The notes: a model not told the origin generated them from the sequence alone. Positions 9,004 through 23,659 are shown, counted from the stretch's first letter. The stretch is DNA of 64,000 nt from Marinobacter psychrophilus (GCF_001043175.1 NZ_CP011494.1:682001-746000); one strand, 5' to 3'. Translations and numbers: made by a program.

Positions 9004-9036
9004 AATTGAAATTCAGCCAACATTCCGGAGGGGAAC

Positions 9037-9390
9037 TTGAGCGTAGTTCAGCAACAGGTATCAGCCCCGCTGTTTTTCAGTAACAGTGCGGCGGCCAAAG
9101 CCAAAGAGCTTATTGATGAAGAAGGCAACGCCGACCTCAAGTTGCGGGTGTATGTAACCGGTGGGGGGTGTTCTGGCTTTCAGTATGGGTTTTCATTCGA
9201 TGACGCCCAAGACGATGAAGACACAATTATCGAGCGCGACGGTGTGAAACTACTGGTAGACCCGATGAGTTATCAGTATCTGGTAGGTTCTACAGTCGAT
9301 TATCTGGAAGGTCTACAGGGATCACAGTTTGTGGTGAACAACCCCAACGCCAGCTCCACTTGCGGCTGCGGCAGTTCCTTCTCCATCTAA
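9037..9390 (+). CDS. erpA: Iron-sulfur cluster insertion protein ErpA
   Basis: A-type carrier that receives Fe-S clusters and delivers them to apo-proteins such as the isoprenoid enzymes IspG and IspH. 117 residues against 114 in E. coli. The three ligand cysteines are in place: Cys45 in [10 protein letters not shown], and Cys109 and Cys111 in the C-terminal [11 protein letters not shown]. The start is TTG, supported by a strong GGAGGGG ribosome site 3-9 bases upstream and by family alignment. It is convergent with anmK. The 71-base gap after it shows no clear terminator. Confidence 0.96.
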   Translation: MSVVQQQVSAPLFFSNSAAAKAKELIDEEGNADLKLRVYVTGGGCSGFQYGFSFDDAQDDEDTIIERDGVKLLVDPMSYQYLVGSTVDYLEGLQGSQFVVNNPNASSTCGCGSSFSI

Positions 9391-9461
9391 ATCTAACTGG
9401 CTGTTGGCGTTGTTTACTAGCTGCCAGCATTGAGTGATGAGCTGTCGGAACGCGGCATTCA

Positions 9462-10559
9462 TTAGGCCGGGTAGATGGCCCCCAACACTCTCGGCCCGCT
9501 GGCGCCGGTCACTTCTGGCAGATTGCCACTCAGCCCCAGAACGGTGCGACGAGCTAACCAGGCAAATCCTGCGGGTTCGACCCATTGCGGGTCGAGTCCC
9601 AGTTCCTCAGTGCTGTACACCTCAGCCGGGCTAAGCGCCCGAGCAAGTTCGCGCATCAACACGGGGTTCAGTGCCCCGCCGCCACACACATACACCGTAA
9701 ATGCCGCCGATTGTGGCATCTGCTGAGCAATACTGAGCACCGTAAGCTGTAACAGTGTGCGCTGCACATCTGAGGCAAGTAAGTCTGGGTAACGTTGCAG
9801 CCGAGTTTTTATCCAGCCTAGATTAAAACGTTCTTTGCCGGTACTTTTTGGTGCCGGGCTTGCAAAGTAGGCGTCAGTAAACAGATCGCCAAGCAGCGCC
9901 TCGTTGACAATACCTTCTTCGGCCAAGCGGCCATCACAGTCAAAATGACGGCCAGTCTGGTCGGCACACCAAGCATCTAACAAGGCATTGGCTGGACCTG
10001 TATCAAAGCCGTAAACGCTTCCTGTTCCAACTCTCGGTAGCCAAGTGATATTAGCAATGCCGCCCAAATTGATGATGCAGCGGTCTTCCTCTACGCTGCT
10101 GAAGAATGACTGGTGAAACAGTGGCATCAGCGGCGCGCCTTGCCCACCAGCGGCCATGTCGCGGCGACGAAAATCGGCAACGGTCGCGACTCCGGTGTAC
10201 TCGGCGATGATGTTTGGGTTAGCAATTTGCAGGGAAAATGGCGCGCTACCGCTAGGCTGGTGGCGTATTGTTTGGCCATGGCTGCCCACCGCGCCAATAC
10301 TCTCTAAAGGTGTGCCGGACTGCTGAATAACGGCGTTTGCAGCCTTGGCAAACAACTGGCCCGTCAGCGTATCCAGCTCACCCAACTCATCGGGTGTCGC
10401 GTGATTCTGGGCGGCCAGTTCTAGCCTGGCTCGAAGTTCGGCGGGGTAGGCCAGGGTGTGGCGGGCGTGAAATTCTATGGTGTTGGTTTCAAATGACACC
10501 AGCACGGCGTCTATACCGTCCATGCTGGTGCCTGACATTAGCCCTATCCAGGCGGTCAT
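9462..10559 (-). CDS. anmK: Anhydro-N-acetylmuramic acid kinase
   Basis: Opens the anhydro ring of 1,6-anhydro-MurNAc and phosphorylates it, giving MurNAc-6-P in peptidoglycan recycling. 365 residues (369 in E. coli). The N-terminal phosphate-binding loop GLMSGTSMDGIDAV (residues 6-19), GQGAPLMPLFHQ, the NLGGIANITWLP strand, FDTGPANALLDAW and the C-terminal CGGGALNPVLM nucleotide-site motif are all visible. It begins 2 bases after the stop of the murein endopeptidase gene, so murein cleavage and sugar recycling genes form one unit. Confidence 0.97.
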   Translation of the reverse strand: MTAWIGLMSGTSMDGIDAVLVSFETNTIEFHARHTLAYPAELRARLELAAQNHATPDELGELDTLTGQLFAKAANAVIQQSGTPLESIGAVGSHGQTIRHQPSGSAPFSLQIANPNIIAEYTGVATVADFRRRDMAAGGQGAPLMPLFHQSFFSSVEEDRCIINLGGIANITWLPRVGTGSVYGFDTGPANALLDAWCADQTGRHFDCDGRLAEEGIVNEALLGDLFTDAYFASPAPKSTGKERFNLGWIKTRLQRYPDLLASDVQRTLLQLTVLSIAQQMPQSAAFTVYVCGGGALNPVLMRELARALSPAEVYSTEELGLDPQWVEPAGFAWLARRTVLGLSGNLPEVTGASGPRVLGAIYPA

Positions 10560-10561
10560 GT

Positions 10562-12004
10562 TTACTTCCCTGAAGCCAGAGTCAAAGGCAGTTTTTCATT
10601 ACCGCGTAAGTCGTCTAGCTGTGCCAGCTGTTGCTGAGTGAATTTCTCGAAGCGGGCCAGTTCGGTTTTTGGAATAGGCTTGGCGTCTGGCAACTTAACG
10701 GTGCGTGAGTTGCGCGGTGCACCGTTAACCCGGAATTCATAGTGCAAGTGCGGGCCTGTGACCATGCCGGAAGAGCCAACGTAACCGATGGTTTCACCTT
10801 GCTTAACTCGCCCGCCATTTTTGATGCCCCTGGCAAGTTTGCTCATGTGGGCATACAACGTTGTAATATTATCGCCGTGTGACAATACAACCGTACGGCC
10901 GTAACCGCCTTTCCAGCCGGCAAATTTGATTCGCCCGTTGCCTACCGCTTTAATAGGTGTTCCTGGGGGGGCTGCATAGTCGGTGCCTTCGTGAGGCCTG
11001 ACGACATCTAACACTGGATGCCGACGCTGCAAATTAAAGGGTGATGAAACCCGGGCGTTTAGCGGCACGCGCAAAAAGGCTTTGCGCATACTGCTGCCAG
11101 TGGGGCTGTAGTAATCGGTTTCACCCCGAGCGTCTGTGTACAGCATGGCGATGTTGTCTTCGCCGCGATTAACGAAGTTCGCCGACAGGATGCGTCCGCT
11201 GCCAAACTTCTCGCCGTCTAGATACAGCTCTTCGTACACCACCTCAAAGCGATCGCCTTTGCGCACGTCGTATACAAAATCGATGTCCCAGCCAAAGATG
11301 CCAGCCATTTCCATGGTCAGCCGGTCGTCCATACCGGCAGCGCGGGCCGCCAGGTAAAGGGAGCCATCGATGGTGCCACTAGTAAAAGCTGTTTGCACTT
11401 CAGGCTTGCGAACAACCTTTTTGCCAACGAACCCGTCTTCACCGTGGGTAATGCTTAGGCTTTCTAATTTGCTTCGCTGCAGTTCGATCCCGGCAAGGGA
11501 TCCTTCAGAATCTGTGGCAAAACGGAGGGTCTCGCCGGCGTAAAGGCGCTGCAGTTTCTTGGCTTCGCCTGTTCCATGAATAACCGACAGCATAATGCCA
11601 TCATTAAAGCCGGCCTTTTTGAACAGAGACGACAAAGTGTCACCCGAACGAACATCAAACGATTGCACGTCTATGGCCGGCTTGCCTGGGCCAGGGAGAA
11701 GGGCTTCGGCTGCAAGCGCGGTCGAAGGCGCGACGGCAGTTGTCAGATTTGAATTTACGTTGGTTGCGGTGTTCGATGCTTGGGTTGCTTTTGCTTGTGC
11801 CCCAGGCACTAACAATGTTGGTAGCGCAGGAGGAGAAGTAACAACGGTAGTGGCTGCGCCCGATTCAAGATCAAGCGTGATGGACATGCGCTTGGCTTCT
11901 ACATCTGCACTCGGGCTCATCATCATAGCAGTGGTAACAACAACGGTGGCTGCTGCTGCGATGGTAATGTGCGTCTTGGGGAATGTTTTAAACACGTATT
12001 TCAC
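10562..12004 (-). CDS. mepM: M23 murein DD-endopeptidase, MepM-like
   Basis: A 480-residue periplasmic metallopeptidase that cleaves peptide cross-links. An N-terminal hydrophobic segment (about 12-28) serves as signal anchor, followed by a low-complexity Ala/Thr/Pro stretch (50-105), a LysM/OapA-like domain (VRSGDTLSSLFKKAGF, 118-133), a beta linker region, and the LytM domain (about 325-425). Zinc ligands are present: His338 and Asp342 in RPHEGTDYAAP and His421 in GPHLHYEF, with catalytic His386 (YAHMS) and His419. Start is GTG at 12004 with a weak ribosome site. It is coupled to anmK. The symbol follows E. coli MepM on domain order; MepH-type or other M23 names are possible. Confidence 0.92.
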   Translation of the reverse strand: MKYVFKTFPKTHITIAAAATVVVTTAMMMSPSADVEAKRMSITLDLESGAATTVVTSPPALPTLLVPGAQAKATQASNTATNVNSNLTTAVAPSTALAAEALLPGPGKPAIDVQSFDVRSGDTLSSLFKKAGFNDGIMLSVIHGTGEAKKLQRLYAGETLRFATDSEGSLAGIELQRSKLESLSITHGEDGFVGKKVVRKPEVQTAFTSGTIDGSLYLAARAAGMDDRLTMEMAGIFGWDIDFVYDVRKGDRFEVVYEELYLDGEKFGSGRILSANFVNRGEDNIAMLYTDARGETDYYSPTGSSMRKAFLRVPLNARVSSPFNLQRRHPVLDVVRPHEGTDYAAPPGTPIKAVGNGRIKFAGWKGGYGRTVVLSHGDNITTLYAHMSKLARGIKNGGRVKQGETIGYVGSSGMVTGPHLHYEFRVNGAPRNSRTVKLPDAKPIPKTELARFEKFTQQQLAQLDDLRGNEKLPLTLASGK

Positions 12005-12153
12005 CCGTTTAAGTCGATATTTCGGCCGCTTGTGCCGCTGTATTAAATCTGATTTTAATAGTCTGACTGATAGATTACCGTATAAGAATCATCGGCAACA
12101 GACGTCAACATTACAGTTGCGGTGTTTGTTACGCGGATTTCTCGGAGCGCGAT

Positions 12154-12162
12154 TGTTATAAT
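12154..12162 (+). promoter_or_regulatory. Extended -10 promoter for tyrS
   Basis: TGTTATAAT combines a TGn extension with a perfect TATAAT. The transcript would start near 12169 and carry a leader of about 130 bases before tyrS. The rest of the divergent gap (12005-12297) shows no recognisable T-box or other riboswitch. Confidence 0.65.
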
Positions 12163-12297
12163 GCGTCGCCACGACGACTCAGCGATGGTTAAAAACTGAA
12201 CAGTGGTATGTTAGCAAAGTCGCGGCGAATAGGCAGGGTTGTTATCAAACTCTGTGAACTGGAGCTGTTTCAAATCAAATTATGAGGTGGGGTGTTC

Positions 12298-13500
12298 ATG
12301 GCATCGATTGATGAATCGCTAGCGCTTATTAAGCGTGGTATCGACGAGCTAATTCCCGAGGAGGAGTTAGTCGCCAAACTTAAAGAAGGGCGCCCGCTGC
12401 GTATTAAGGCTGGTTTTGATCCCACTGCGCCTGACCTTCACCTTGGCCACACGGTGCTTATTAACAAGCTGCGCCAGTTCCAGGATTTGGGTCACGAAGT
12501 CATTTTCCTGATCGGAGACTTCACCGGTATGATTGGCGACCCGTCGGGCAAGAGTGCTACCCGGCCGCCGCTGACCAGTGAGCAGGTAGCGGCTAATGCG
12601 GTTAGCTATAAAGAGCAGGTGTTCAAAATTCTGGATCCCGCCAAAACTCGCGTTGCTTTTAATTCTGAATGGATGAGCAAAATGAGCGCTGCCGACATGA
12701 TTGCTTTGGCGGGGCAGTACACAGTAGCTCGCATGCTCGAACGCGACGATTTTGACAAGCGTTACACCGGTGGTCAGCCGATTGCGATACACGAATTTCT
12801 ATACCCGCTCATTCAGGGATACGATTCGGTTGCCCTGAAGGCAGACGTCGAACTCGGCGGTACCGATCAGAAATTTAATCTGCTGATGGGGCGGGCGTTG
12901 CAGAAGAATTACGGTCAGAAACCGCAAGTCATATTGACGGTACCCATTCTTGAGGGTCTGGATGGGGTGCAAAAGATGTCCAAGTCGTTGGGCAACTATG
13001 TAGGTGTGAATGACGCGCCTGGTGAAATGTATACTAAGTTGCTGTCGGTACCTGATGGGCTGTTATGGCGTTACTTTGAATTGCTGAGCTTCCGGCCTTT
13101 GGCTGAAGTAGAAGAGTTTCAGGCCCAAGTAAGTTCCGGAGCTAACCCGCAGGACTATAAAAAGCTGCTGGCAGAAGAGCTGATTACGCGCTTCCATAAT
13201 GAAGACGCTGCGAAGACTGCTCACAAGTCTGCGGGCAACCGTGTGGCGCTAGGCGAAATACCCGACAACGTGCCCGAGGTAAGCGTTGCGCTGGAGGGGC
13301 AGGAACAGTTGGCAATCGGTACGGTGCTGCGTATGGCCGGATTGGTCAAGAACGGCGCAGCAGCGCGGGATGTGTTGGGCCGCGGTGCTGTATTTATAGA
13401 TGGCGTAAAGCTTGAGGGCGACAGAATGTTTGCCGAAGGCGACACCTGTGTTATCCAGGCCGGCAAGAAGAAGGTTGCGCGTATTACTATGGTGAAATAG
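12298..13500 (+). CDS. tyrS: Tyrosine-tRNA ligase
   Basis: Charges tRNA-Tyr. 400 residues from the ATG at 12298, which has a GAGGTGGGG ribosome site; a GTG two codons earlier (12292) is less likely. Class I signatures are present: HLGH in [15 protein letters not shown] (HIGH equivalent, residues 45-48) and KMSKS in [16 protein letters not shown]-terminal S4-like RNA-binding domain spans about residues 335-400 ([21 protein letters not shown]). The sequence resembles the TyrZ-type enzyme of Pseudomonas more than the 424-residue E. coli TyrS. tRNA-Tyr is encoded about 8 kb downstream. Confidence 0.96.
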   Translation: MASIDESLALIKRGIDELIPEEELVAKLKEGRPLRIKAGFDPTAPDLHLGHTVLINKLRQFQDLGHEVIFLIGDFTGMIGDPSGKSATRPPLTSEQVAANAVSYKEQVFKILDPAKTRVAFNSEWMSKMSAADMIALAGQYTVARMLERDDFDKRYTGGQPIAIHEFLYPLIQGYDSVALKADVELGGTDQKFNLLMGRALQKNYGQKPQVILTVPILEGLDGVQKMSKSLGNYVGVNDAPGEMYTKLLSVPDGLLWRYFELLSFRPLAEVEEFQAQVSSGANPQDYKKLLAEELITRFHNEDAAKTAHKSAGNRVALGEIPDNVPEVSVALEGQEQLAIGTVLRMAGLVKNGAAARDVLGRGAVFIDGVKLEGDRMFAEGDTCVIQAGKKKVARITMVK

Positions 13501-13538
13501 GCAGACGACGGGGATTTGAACTTTTTTCAGATTGGCCG

Positions 13539-13566
13539 TTGACGTGTACCGAGAAGTCTGTAGAAT
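13539..13566 (+). promoter_or_regulatory. rRNA promoter P1
   Basis: TTGACG, 16-base spacer, TAGAAT, followed by a GC-rich discriminator GCGC. First of three tandem promoters in the 487-base region between tyrS and 16S (13501-13987). GC-rich discriminators are characteristic of stringently controlled rRNA promoters. Confidence 0.85.
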
Positions 13567-13681
13567 GCGCATCTCGCTTGAGGGACAGCCGGTTACAGAG
13601 AGGCAGGAATTGAGCGGGAACTGTTTAGTAAGACGTTGAAAAGTTTAGGAAATCTGATTTAAACTTTGAACGCGAAAACGG

Positions 13682-13709
13682 TTGACACGGTTCGGATACG
13701 CTGTAGAAT
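13682..13709 (+). promoter_or_regulatory. rRNA promoter P2
   Basis: TTGACA, 16-base spacer, TAGAAT, discriminator GCGC. The -10 region TAGAATGCGC and following TCTCG match P1 almost exactly. An A/T-rich stretch just upstream (about 13632-13670) resembles an UP element. Confidence 0.88.
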
Positions 13710-13792
13710 GCGCTTCTCGAATCAAGCATTACCAGCCGGTTGATTCGGTGGTTTTGGAAAGAAGATCTTCCGGAGCGGCTCGAAATACACGG

Positions 13793-13820
13793 TTGACAGG
13801 AAAGCGAAACGATGTATAAT
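13793..13820 (+). promoter_or_regulatory. rRNA promoter P3
   Basis: Consensus TTGACA, 16-base spacer, consensus TATAAT. It is the closest promoter to 16S and ends just before the boxB/boxA leader. Its discriminator (TCGCC) differs from that of P1 and P2. Confidence 0.9.
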
Positions 13821-13831
13821 TCGCCTCCTGA

Positions 13832-13862
13832 TTGAGCCACGGCTCAAACGCTCTTTAAAAAA
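13832..13862 (+). promoter_or_regulatory. rRNA antitermination leader: boxB-like hairpin and boxA
   Basis: A 7-bp hairpin TTGAGCC / GGCTCAA with a 2-nt loop precedes CGCTCTTTAAAAAA, a close match to the boxA consensus. NusB-S10 recognition of boxA allows RNA polymerase to read through Rho sites in rRNA operons. Confidence 0.85.
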
Positions 13863-13864
13863 TT

Positions 13865-13883
13865 AACCAAGTAATTCGTGTGG
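13865..13883 (+). other. 16S processing stem, 5' arm
   Basis: These 19 bases are the exact reverse complement of 15556-15574, so the 16S precursor is looped out on a long stem. RNase III cleavage of such stems releases pre-16S RNA. Confidence 0.85.
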
Positions 13884-13987
13884 GCGCTGACTGGAGTATT
13901 TCGGTAAGAAATACCAAGTCAACGACTCGTCAAGAATTGAGTTTTTGTACTTGAGCAGATTTAAGATCTTCGGATCTTGTATGATTT

Positions 13988-15528
<1,541 letters not shown>

Positions 15529-15555
15529 AACGATGCCGAACGCTTCGGTCAGAGT

Positions 15556-15574
15556 CCACACGAATTACTTGGTT
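15556..15574 (+). other. 16S processing stem, 3' arm
   Basis: Exact reverse complement of 13865-13883, 27 bases after the mature 16S 3' end. It pairs with the leader arm to form the RNase III substrate. Confidence 0.85.
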
Positions 15575-15638
15575 GATTAATTAAAGAGAGCAAAGGGTCT
15601 TTCAGGCCCAGCGGTCTTGTTGAAAAACAAGCGAAACC

Positions 15639-15715
<77 letters not shown>

Positions 15716-15731
15716 GACTTGCATAGCTTTT

Positions 15732-15807
15732 GGGGCTATAGCTCAGCTGGGAGAGCGCCTGCCTTGCACGCAGGAGGTCAGCAGTTCGATCCTGCTTAGC
15801 TCCACCA
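15732..15807 (+). tRNA. tRNA-Ala (TGC)
   Basis: 76-base cloverleaf with acceptor GGGGCTA / TAGCTCC, anticodon TGC within CCTTGCACG, a TTCGATC T-loop and encoded CCA. It is the second spacer tRNA. Confidence 0.97.
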
Positions 15808-15943
15808 TTATACAAGTGGTCTGAATAATCTGAGAACCCTGAGAACCCTGAATGTCCTGACTTCGGTCAGTGTACAGAAAAAAGTATTTCAGTTTAGCGT
15901 CCGCTAAGTCTGAAGTTCTTCTTTCTGATCACTGGGTCAGATT

Positions 15944-15956
15944 TGCTCTTTAACAA
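15944..15956 (+). promoter_or_regulatory. boxA upstream of 23S
   Basis: TGCTCTTTAACAA matches the consensus rRNA boxA exactly. It renews antitermination before the 23S gene. The remaining spacer from 15808 to 16172 holds processing stems and no gene. Confidence 0.9.
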
Positions 15957-15959
15957 ATT

Positions 15960-15973
15960 GGATGAGATAGAAC
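15960..15973 (+). other. 23S outer processing stem, 5' arm
   Basis: GGATGAGATAGAAC is the exact reverse complement of 19131-19144. A second, inner stem pairs roughly 16156-16180 with 19055-19081 around the mature 23S ends. Confidence 0.8.
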
Positions 15974-16172
15974 ACGAATACTTTTCTCTACGGTCTTTGA
16001 GGAAAGTGTTCAAGTGATAACGATTTTTTCAAGCGTTATCCGGTGTTGTCGTTGAAGTGGTTGTTTATAACTTCGAGTGACGGTCTCTAATGTTCCCTGG
16101 AACACTCTGTTCGACTTCGGTTGAGCGGCGGTGGGCTTGAGTCATTGGCGATCAGTTGTCTTGGGGTTATAT

Positions 16173-19066
<2,894 letters not shown>

Positions 19067-19130
19067 TAACACCCAAGACAATTGCGGATATCGCAACGAA
19101 AAAATTATTATCACGGCCCTTAAAGCCAAT

Positions 19131-19144
19131 GTTCTATCTCATCC
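19131..19144 (+). other. 23S outer processing stem, 3' arm
   Basis: Exact reverse complement of 15960-15973, between 23S and 5S. Confidence 0.8.
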
Positions 19145-19162
19145 CCCAGTGATCAACCGTTT

Positions 19163-19279
19163 TGTCTGACGACCATAGCGGCCTGGTACCACCTGATCCC
19201 ATCTCGAACTCAGAAGTGAAACAGGCCTGCGCCGATGGTAGTGTGGTTCGCCCATGTGAGAGTAGGTCATCGTCAGACT
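19163..19279 (+). rRNA. rrf: 5S ribosomal RNA
   Basis: About 117 bases. The ends GTCTGACGA and TCGTCAGAC pair as helix I. The conserved CGAACTCAGAAGTGAAAC and GCCGATGGTAGTGTGG stretches are present. It is followed directly by the operon terminator. Confidence 0.96.
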
Positions 19280-19292
19280 CTTATTGCTAATT

Positions 19293-19327
19293 GCCCCGAT
19301 AGCTCACGCCGTCGGGGCTTTTTTTTT
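19293..19327 (+). terminator. rRNA operon terminator
   Basis: Stem GCCCCGA / TCGGGGC around a 12-nt loop, followed by nine T residues, 13 bases after 5S. Confidence 0.93.
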
Positions 19328-19396
19328 GCCTGAAATACAGCAGGCAAAGGTCTAATCTGTACCCGGTGGGTCACCGGTTCCAGGCTAAGGGACATG

Positions 19397-19427
19397 CCAG
19401 AGGACAGATTTGAAATCTGTCCTCTGG
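19397..19427. repeat. 31-bp perfect odd palindrome (dispersed element copy 1)
   Basis: Arms CCAGAGGACAGATTT and AAATCTGTCCTCTGG around a single central G. It lies in the 261-base gap between 5S and birA, beyond the rRNA terminator, with no T-tract. The core GACAGATTT-G-AAATCTGTC is shared with the copy at 61121 and, with changes in both arms, with 53657 and 53705. Confidence 0.85.
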
Positions 19428-19540
19428 TGAAATGCGTCCTCGCTGGGTGGTTCGCCAATTCCAAGGTCATACGTAAGCTTTGAATTGGTGCGAATTTAGT
19501 GTTTAATCCAGCGCTTAGTCATTGACACGGGCACCCCTGA

Positions 19541-20506
19541 ATGAAAGCCAAGGTATTGATAACTCGTTTGAATGACGGCAAGATCCATTCCGGGCAGTCA
19601 TTAGCCACCGAATTCGGCGTTAGTCGCACTGCAATATGGAAAATAATACAGCGAGCGTTGAAGGAGGGTTTTAACATACGAACCGTGCGTGGCCATGGCT
19701 ATCAGTTAGCAAGCCCTGTGGATTTTCTGGATCAGGAAATCATCGTGAAAAACGTCGAGTCTGTTAGCTCGCGACCGCTGGCGTTAAGCGTGGTCGATGA
19801 AATTGACTCAACAAACGCAGAAGTGATGCGCTTGCTGGCCAGAGGTGAGTGTGTAACGCCTGTTGTCACTGCCGAAACCCAGACCGCCGGCCGTGGTCGT
19901 CGCGGTCAGCCCTGGTGTAGTCCGGCGGGCGAGAATATCTATCTGAGCATGGGTTTGTCGTTGTCCGGCGGGTTTTCTGCGGTGGATGGTCTCAGTCTGG
20001 TACTGGGCGTGGCAGTGGCAGATGCACTGGAGTACCTTGGAGCTGCGCCAGTAGGGTTAAAGTGGCCTAACGACATCTTCATTGACGGAGCCAAGGTTGG
20101 CGGTATTCTTGTTGAGCTTCAGGGTGAGCTACAGGATGGCGTTGTACACGCTATTGTGGGTCTTGGTTTGAATGTACACATGACCGCAGCGCCTGCTATT
20201 GAGCAGGCCTGGACCAGTCTCGCGCTTGCGCGACCGCAATTGACTTGGAGCCGTAATGCACTCGTAAGTACGCTGATCACGAGTATTGCAGATGCTAGTG
20301 ATAAATTCCAAAGTGTCGGCTTTGCTGGTTTTCGAAGTTCCTGGCAGTCTCGAGATGTATTCTTTAGTCGTCACATCATGGCCCGTGATGGCGAACTACA
20401 AGGCGTTGGGCAGGGCATCGATCACAGTGGTAACTATGTTCTACGTACAATTGAAGGCGATGTCGCTGTACGTTCCGGTGAAATTAGCTTGCGATTCGCC
20501 TCGTGA
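19541..20506 (+). CDS. birA: Biotin-protein ligase and biotin operon repressor
   Basis: Activates biotin to biotinyl-AMP and attaches it to the carboxyl carrier protein AccB. The N-terminal winged-helix region (about residues 1-60, with SLATEFGVSRTAIWKIIQRA) suggests it also represses bio genes. 321 residues, the same as E. coli BirA. The biotinyl-AMP loop GRGRRG is at residues 117-122, followed by GENIYLS, and KWPNDIFIDGAKVGGILVE carries Lys174 and Lys185. Its stop overlaps the coaX start (GTGA), so the two cofactor genes are coupled. The ribosome site is weak. Confidence 0.96.
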   Translation: MKAKVLITRLNDGKIHSGQSLATEFGVSRTAIWKIIQRALKEGFNIRTVRGHGYQLASPVDFLDQEIIVKNVESVSSRPLALSVVDEIDSTNAEVMRLLARGECVTPVVTAETQTAGRGRRGQPWCSPAGENIYLSMGLSLSGGFSAVDGLSLVLGVAVADALEYLGAAPVGLKWPNDIFIDGAKVGGILVELQGELQDGVVHAIVGLGLNVHMTAAPAIEQAWTSLALARPQLTWSRNALVSTLITSIADASDKFQSVGFAGFRSSWQSRDVFFSRHIMARDGELQGVGQGIDHSGNYVLRTIEGDVAVRSGEISLRFAS

Positions 20507-21246
20507 TACTGCTTATTGATTCCGGCAATACTCGCCTGAAATGGCGGCTTGAGCGTCAGAAAAGTGCCGAGGTGTTAGTACAGGGCGTTGGTCTTTTAAC
20601 CGACGCAGATCCATTGCAGACGCTGTGCTTGCCCAAAGGTTCGCGGGTAATGTCTGTGGCAGTCTCAACCGTTGCCTCTGAGCTGCGCCAGCACAACCTC
20701 GTAGCGGCTCTAAAATCGCGGTTTACTGCCCCGGTGACCTGTTACTGGTCCGAGCGTGAGCGCGATGGGTTGGTTAATGGTTATCAGCAACCAGCAAAGA
20801 TGGGTGCTGACCGTTGGCATGGTATGTACGCCGCCTGGCAGAAGTGTCGGCAAGGCTTTGCGGTCGTCGACGCGGGTAGCGCGGTGACTGTCGATTATGT
20901 AGCTGCAGACGGCCATCATTTAGGTGGTTACATACTTCCCGGCTTGCAAATGATGTTGCGTAGCTTGAGCAACGATGCCGCGCGTATTGATTTTAAGTCA
21001 GAGCTCAGCCTAGAAAGCCGGCCGGGGCTGTCGACCAACGAGTGCGTCAATCACGGGTTGGCCTGGTTAAGCGCTACCTTTTCAGATCGGGTGTTAGCAG
21101 ACATACAGAGTTATGGCCTGTGCGATCTGGTGCTGACCGGCGGCGATGCGTTAAGACTCCAGCGCCTGGGTTTGCAAGGGGAGATAGAACCGGAACTGGT
21201 GCTTGATGGCCTGGCGAAAGTCCATCGCGAGCGGTTTTACGGTTAG
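20503..21246 (+). CDS. coaX: Type III pantothenate kinase
   Basis: Phosphorylates pantothenate in the first step of coenzyme A synthesis. 247 residues of the acetate-kinase/hsp70-like fold. Visible motifs are the N-terminal phosphate loop LLIDSGNTRLKWRL, GADRWHGMYAAW, the VVDAGSAVTVDYV strand and GGYILPGLQMM. The GTG start overlaps the birA stop by 4 bases. The type III enzyme replaces the CoaA type found in E. coli, as in Pseudomonas. The 253 bases after it hold only the tRNA promoter. Confidence 0.95.
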   Translation: MILLIDSGNTRLKWRLERQKSAEVLVQGVGLLTDADPLQTLCLPKGSRVMSVAVSTVASELRQHNLVAALKSRFTAPVTCYWSERERDGLVNGYQQPAKMGADRWHGMYAAWQKCRQGFAVVDAGSAVTVDYVAADGHHLGGYILPGLQMMLRSLSNDAARIDFKSELSLESRPGLSTNECVNHGLAWLSATFSDRVLADIQSYGLCDLVLTGGDALRLQRLGLQGEIEPELVLDGLAKVHRERFYG

Positions 21247-21442
21247 TCGAAGGGTGCAAACGCACTAAAGGTTTAAAAAAGTCGTGGAAACGTCCGTCAA
21301 GGGTGGCAACAGTGTGGTGATTTCGGCTAAGCTACGCCCCTCGTTTTGAGTGAGGTTGTACTCAGTTGTTGAGCAGCCTCTTCGGACATAACGAATTGCT
21401 CTTGGTAAATCCATTTTGTTGCGTTCAATAAGCGCCAAGGTG

Positions 21443-21471
21443 TTGCAAAACCAAAAGATAATCCGTAATAT
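21443..21471 (+). promoter_or_regulatory. Promoter of the tRNA-tufB cluster
   Basis: TTGCAA, 17-base spacer, TAATAT, ending 28 bases before tRNA-Thr. The following bases TACTGGCCTC give a partly GC-rich discriminator. No terminator is seen between here and the end of nusG, so one long transcript is possible. Confidence 0.65.
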
Positions 21472-21499
21472 ACTGGCCTCGTTGTTAAGGCGAGTGTGG

Positions 21500-21575
21500 G
21501 CTGGCGTAGCTCAGTTGGTAGAGCAGCTGACTTGTAATCAGCAGGTCGGGGGTTCGATTCCGTCCGCCAGCTCCA
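21500..21575 (+). tRNA. tRNA-Thr (TGT)
   Basis: 76-base cloverleaf; acceptor GCTGGCG / CGCCAGC; anticodon TGT in CTTGTAA; encoded CCA. First of four tRNAs upstream of tufB, in the same order as E. coli thrU-tyrU-glyT-thrT. Confidence 0.97.
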
Positions 21576-21614
21576 TTTTATAGTTTATGCAGGTCCGCGT
21601 AGCGGATTTAGCTC

Positions 21615-21698
21615 GGAGGGGTTCCCGAGTGGCCAAAGGGATCAGACTGTAAATCTGACGCGAAAGCTTCGCAGGTTCGAATCCTGCCCCCTCCACCA
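21615..21698 (+). tRNA. tRNA-Tyr (GTA)
   Basis: 84-base class II tRNA with a long variable arm (CGCGAAAGCTTCG region); acceptor GGAGGGG / CCCCTCC; anticodon GTA in CTGTAAA; encoded CCA. Confidence 0.97.
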
Positions 21699-21707
21699 TT
21701 ATTGTTC

Positions 21708-21782
<75 letters not shown>

Positions 21783-21795
21783 ATTTAGTTCTTGT

Positions 21796-21871
21796 GCTCA
21801 TGTAGCTCAGTCGGTAGAGCACATCCTTGGTAAGGATGAGGTCAGCGGTTCGACTCCGCTCATGAGCTCCA
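21796..21871 (+). tRNA. tRNA-Thr (GGT)
   Basis: 76-base cloverleaf; acceptor GCTCATG / CATGAGC; anticodon GGT in TTGGTAA; encoded CCA. It lies 49 bases before tufB. Confidence 0.97.
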
Positions 21872-21920
21872 TTATTTACCGGTCAACGTTACGGTCCTGG
21901 TTGATTAGGGAGTTTGTCAG

Positions 21921-23117
<1,197 letters not shown>

Positions 23118-23169
23118 TACCCGAGTTAGGGTGTTGCTGGGGTGAAAGTGCACTGAGTAGTTCCGGTGC

Positions 23170-23245
<76 letters not shown>

Positions 23246-23278
23246 TTTTTTAACATCTAAATACATAAGTTGATTCCT

Positions 23279-23647
23279 ATGGAGTCAAGATCTGTTCAGT
23301 CAAGCAGCCGCTTAGATGTTGTAAAGTGGCTTGTAGTGTTTTTGCTGGTCACGGTTGGCGTGGTTGGTAATCAGTATTTTGCTGCTGAGTCTTTGCTCTA
23401 TCGCGTGATTGCATTAGTGGTATTAGCTGCCATCGCTGCTTTTGTCGCAGTGCAAACGTCACGCGGTGGCCGCTTTGCGGCGCTTTTGAAAGAGGCGCGT
23501 GTTGAAATCCGCAAAGTGGTTTGGCCCACAAGGCCGGAACTCATACAGACAACAGCCATCGTGATTGTGTTTGTTTTAGTTGTCGCTTTGATGTTGTGGA
23601 TAATGGACTCGCTAATCAGTTTGTTGGTCGCCGGATTTATCGGTTAA
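23279..23647 (+). CDS. secE: Protein translocase subunit SecE
   Basis: Essential subunit of the SecYEG translocon. 122 residues from the ATG at 23279; a TTG at 23270 is an alternative, and neither has a clear ribosome site. Three membrane segments (about residues 16-34, 40-58 and 88-118) match the three-segment E. coli type. The conserved cytoplasmic amphipathic helix and hinge EIRKVVWPTRPELIQTT precede the last one, which is the essential part. nusG follows 12 bases later, the classic secE-nusG pair. Confidence 0.95.
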   Translation: MESRSVQSSSRLDVVKWLVVFLLVTVGVVGNQYFAAESLLYRVIALVVLAAIAAFVAVQTSRGGRFAALLKEARVEIRKVVWPTRPELIQTTAIVIVFVLVVALMLWIMDSLISLLVAGFIG

Positions 23648-23659
23648 CGGGAGTGGGTA

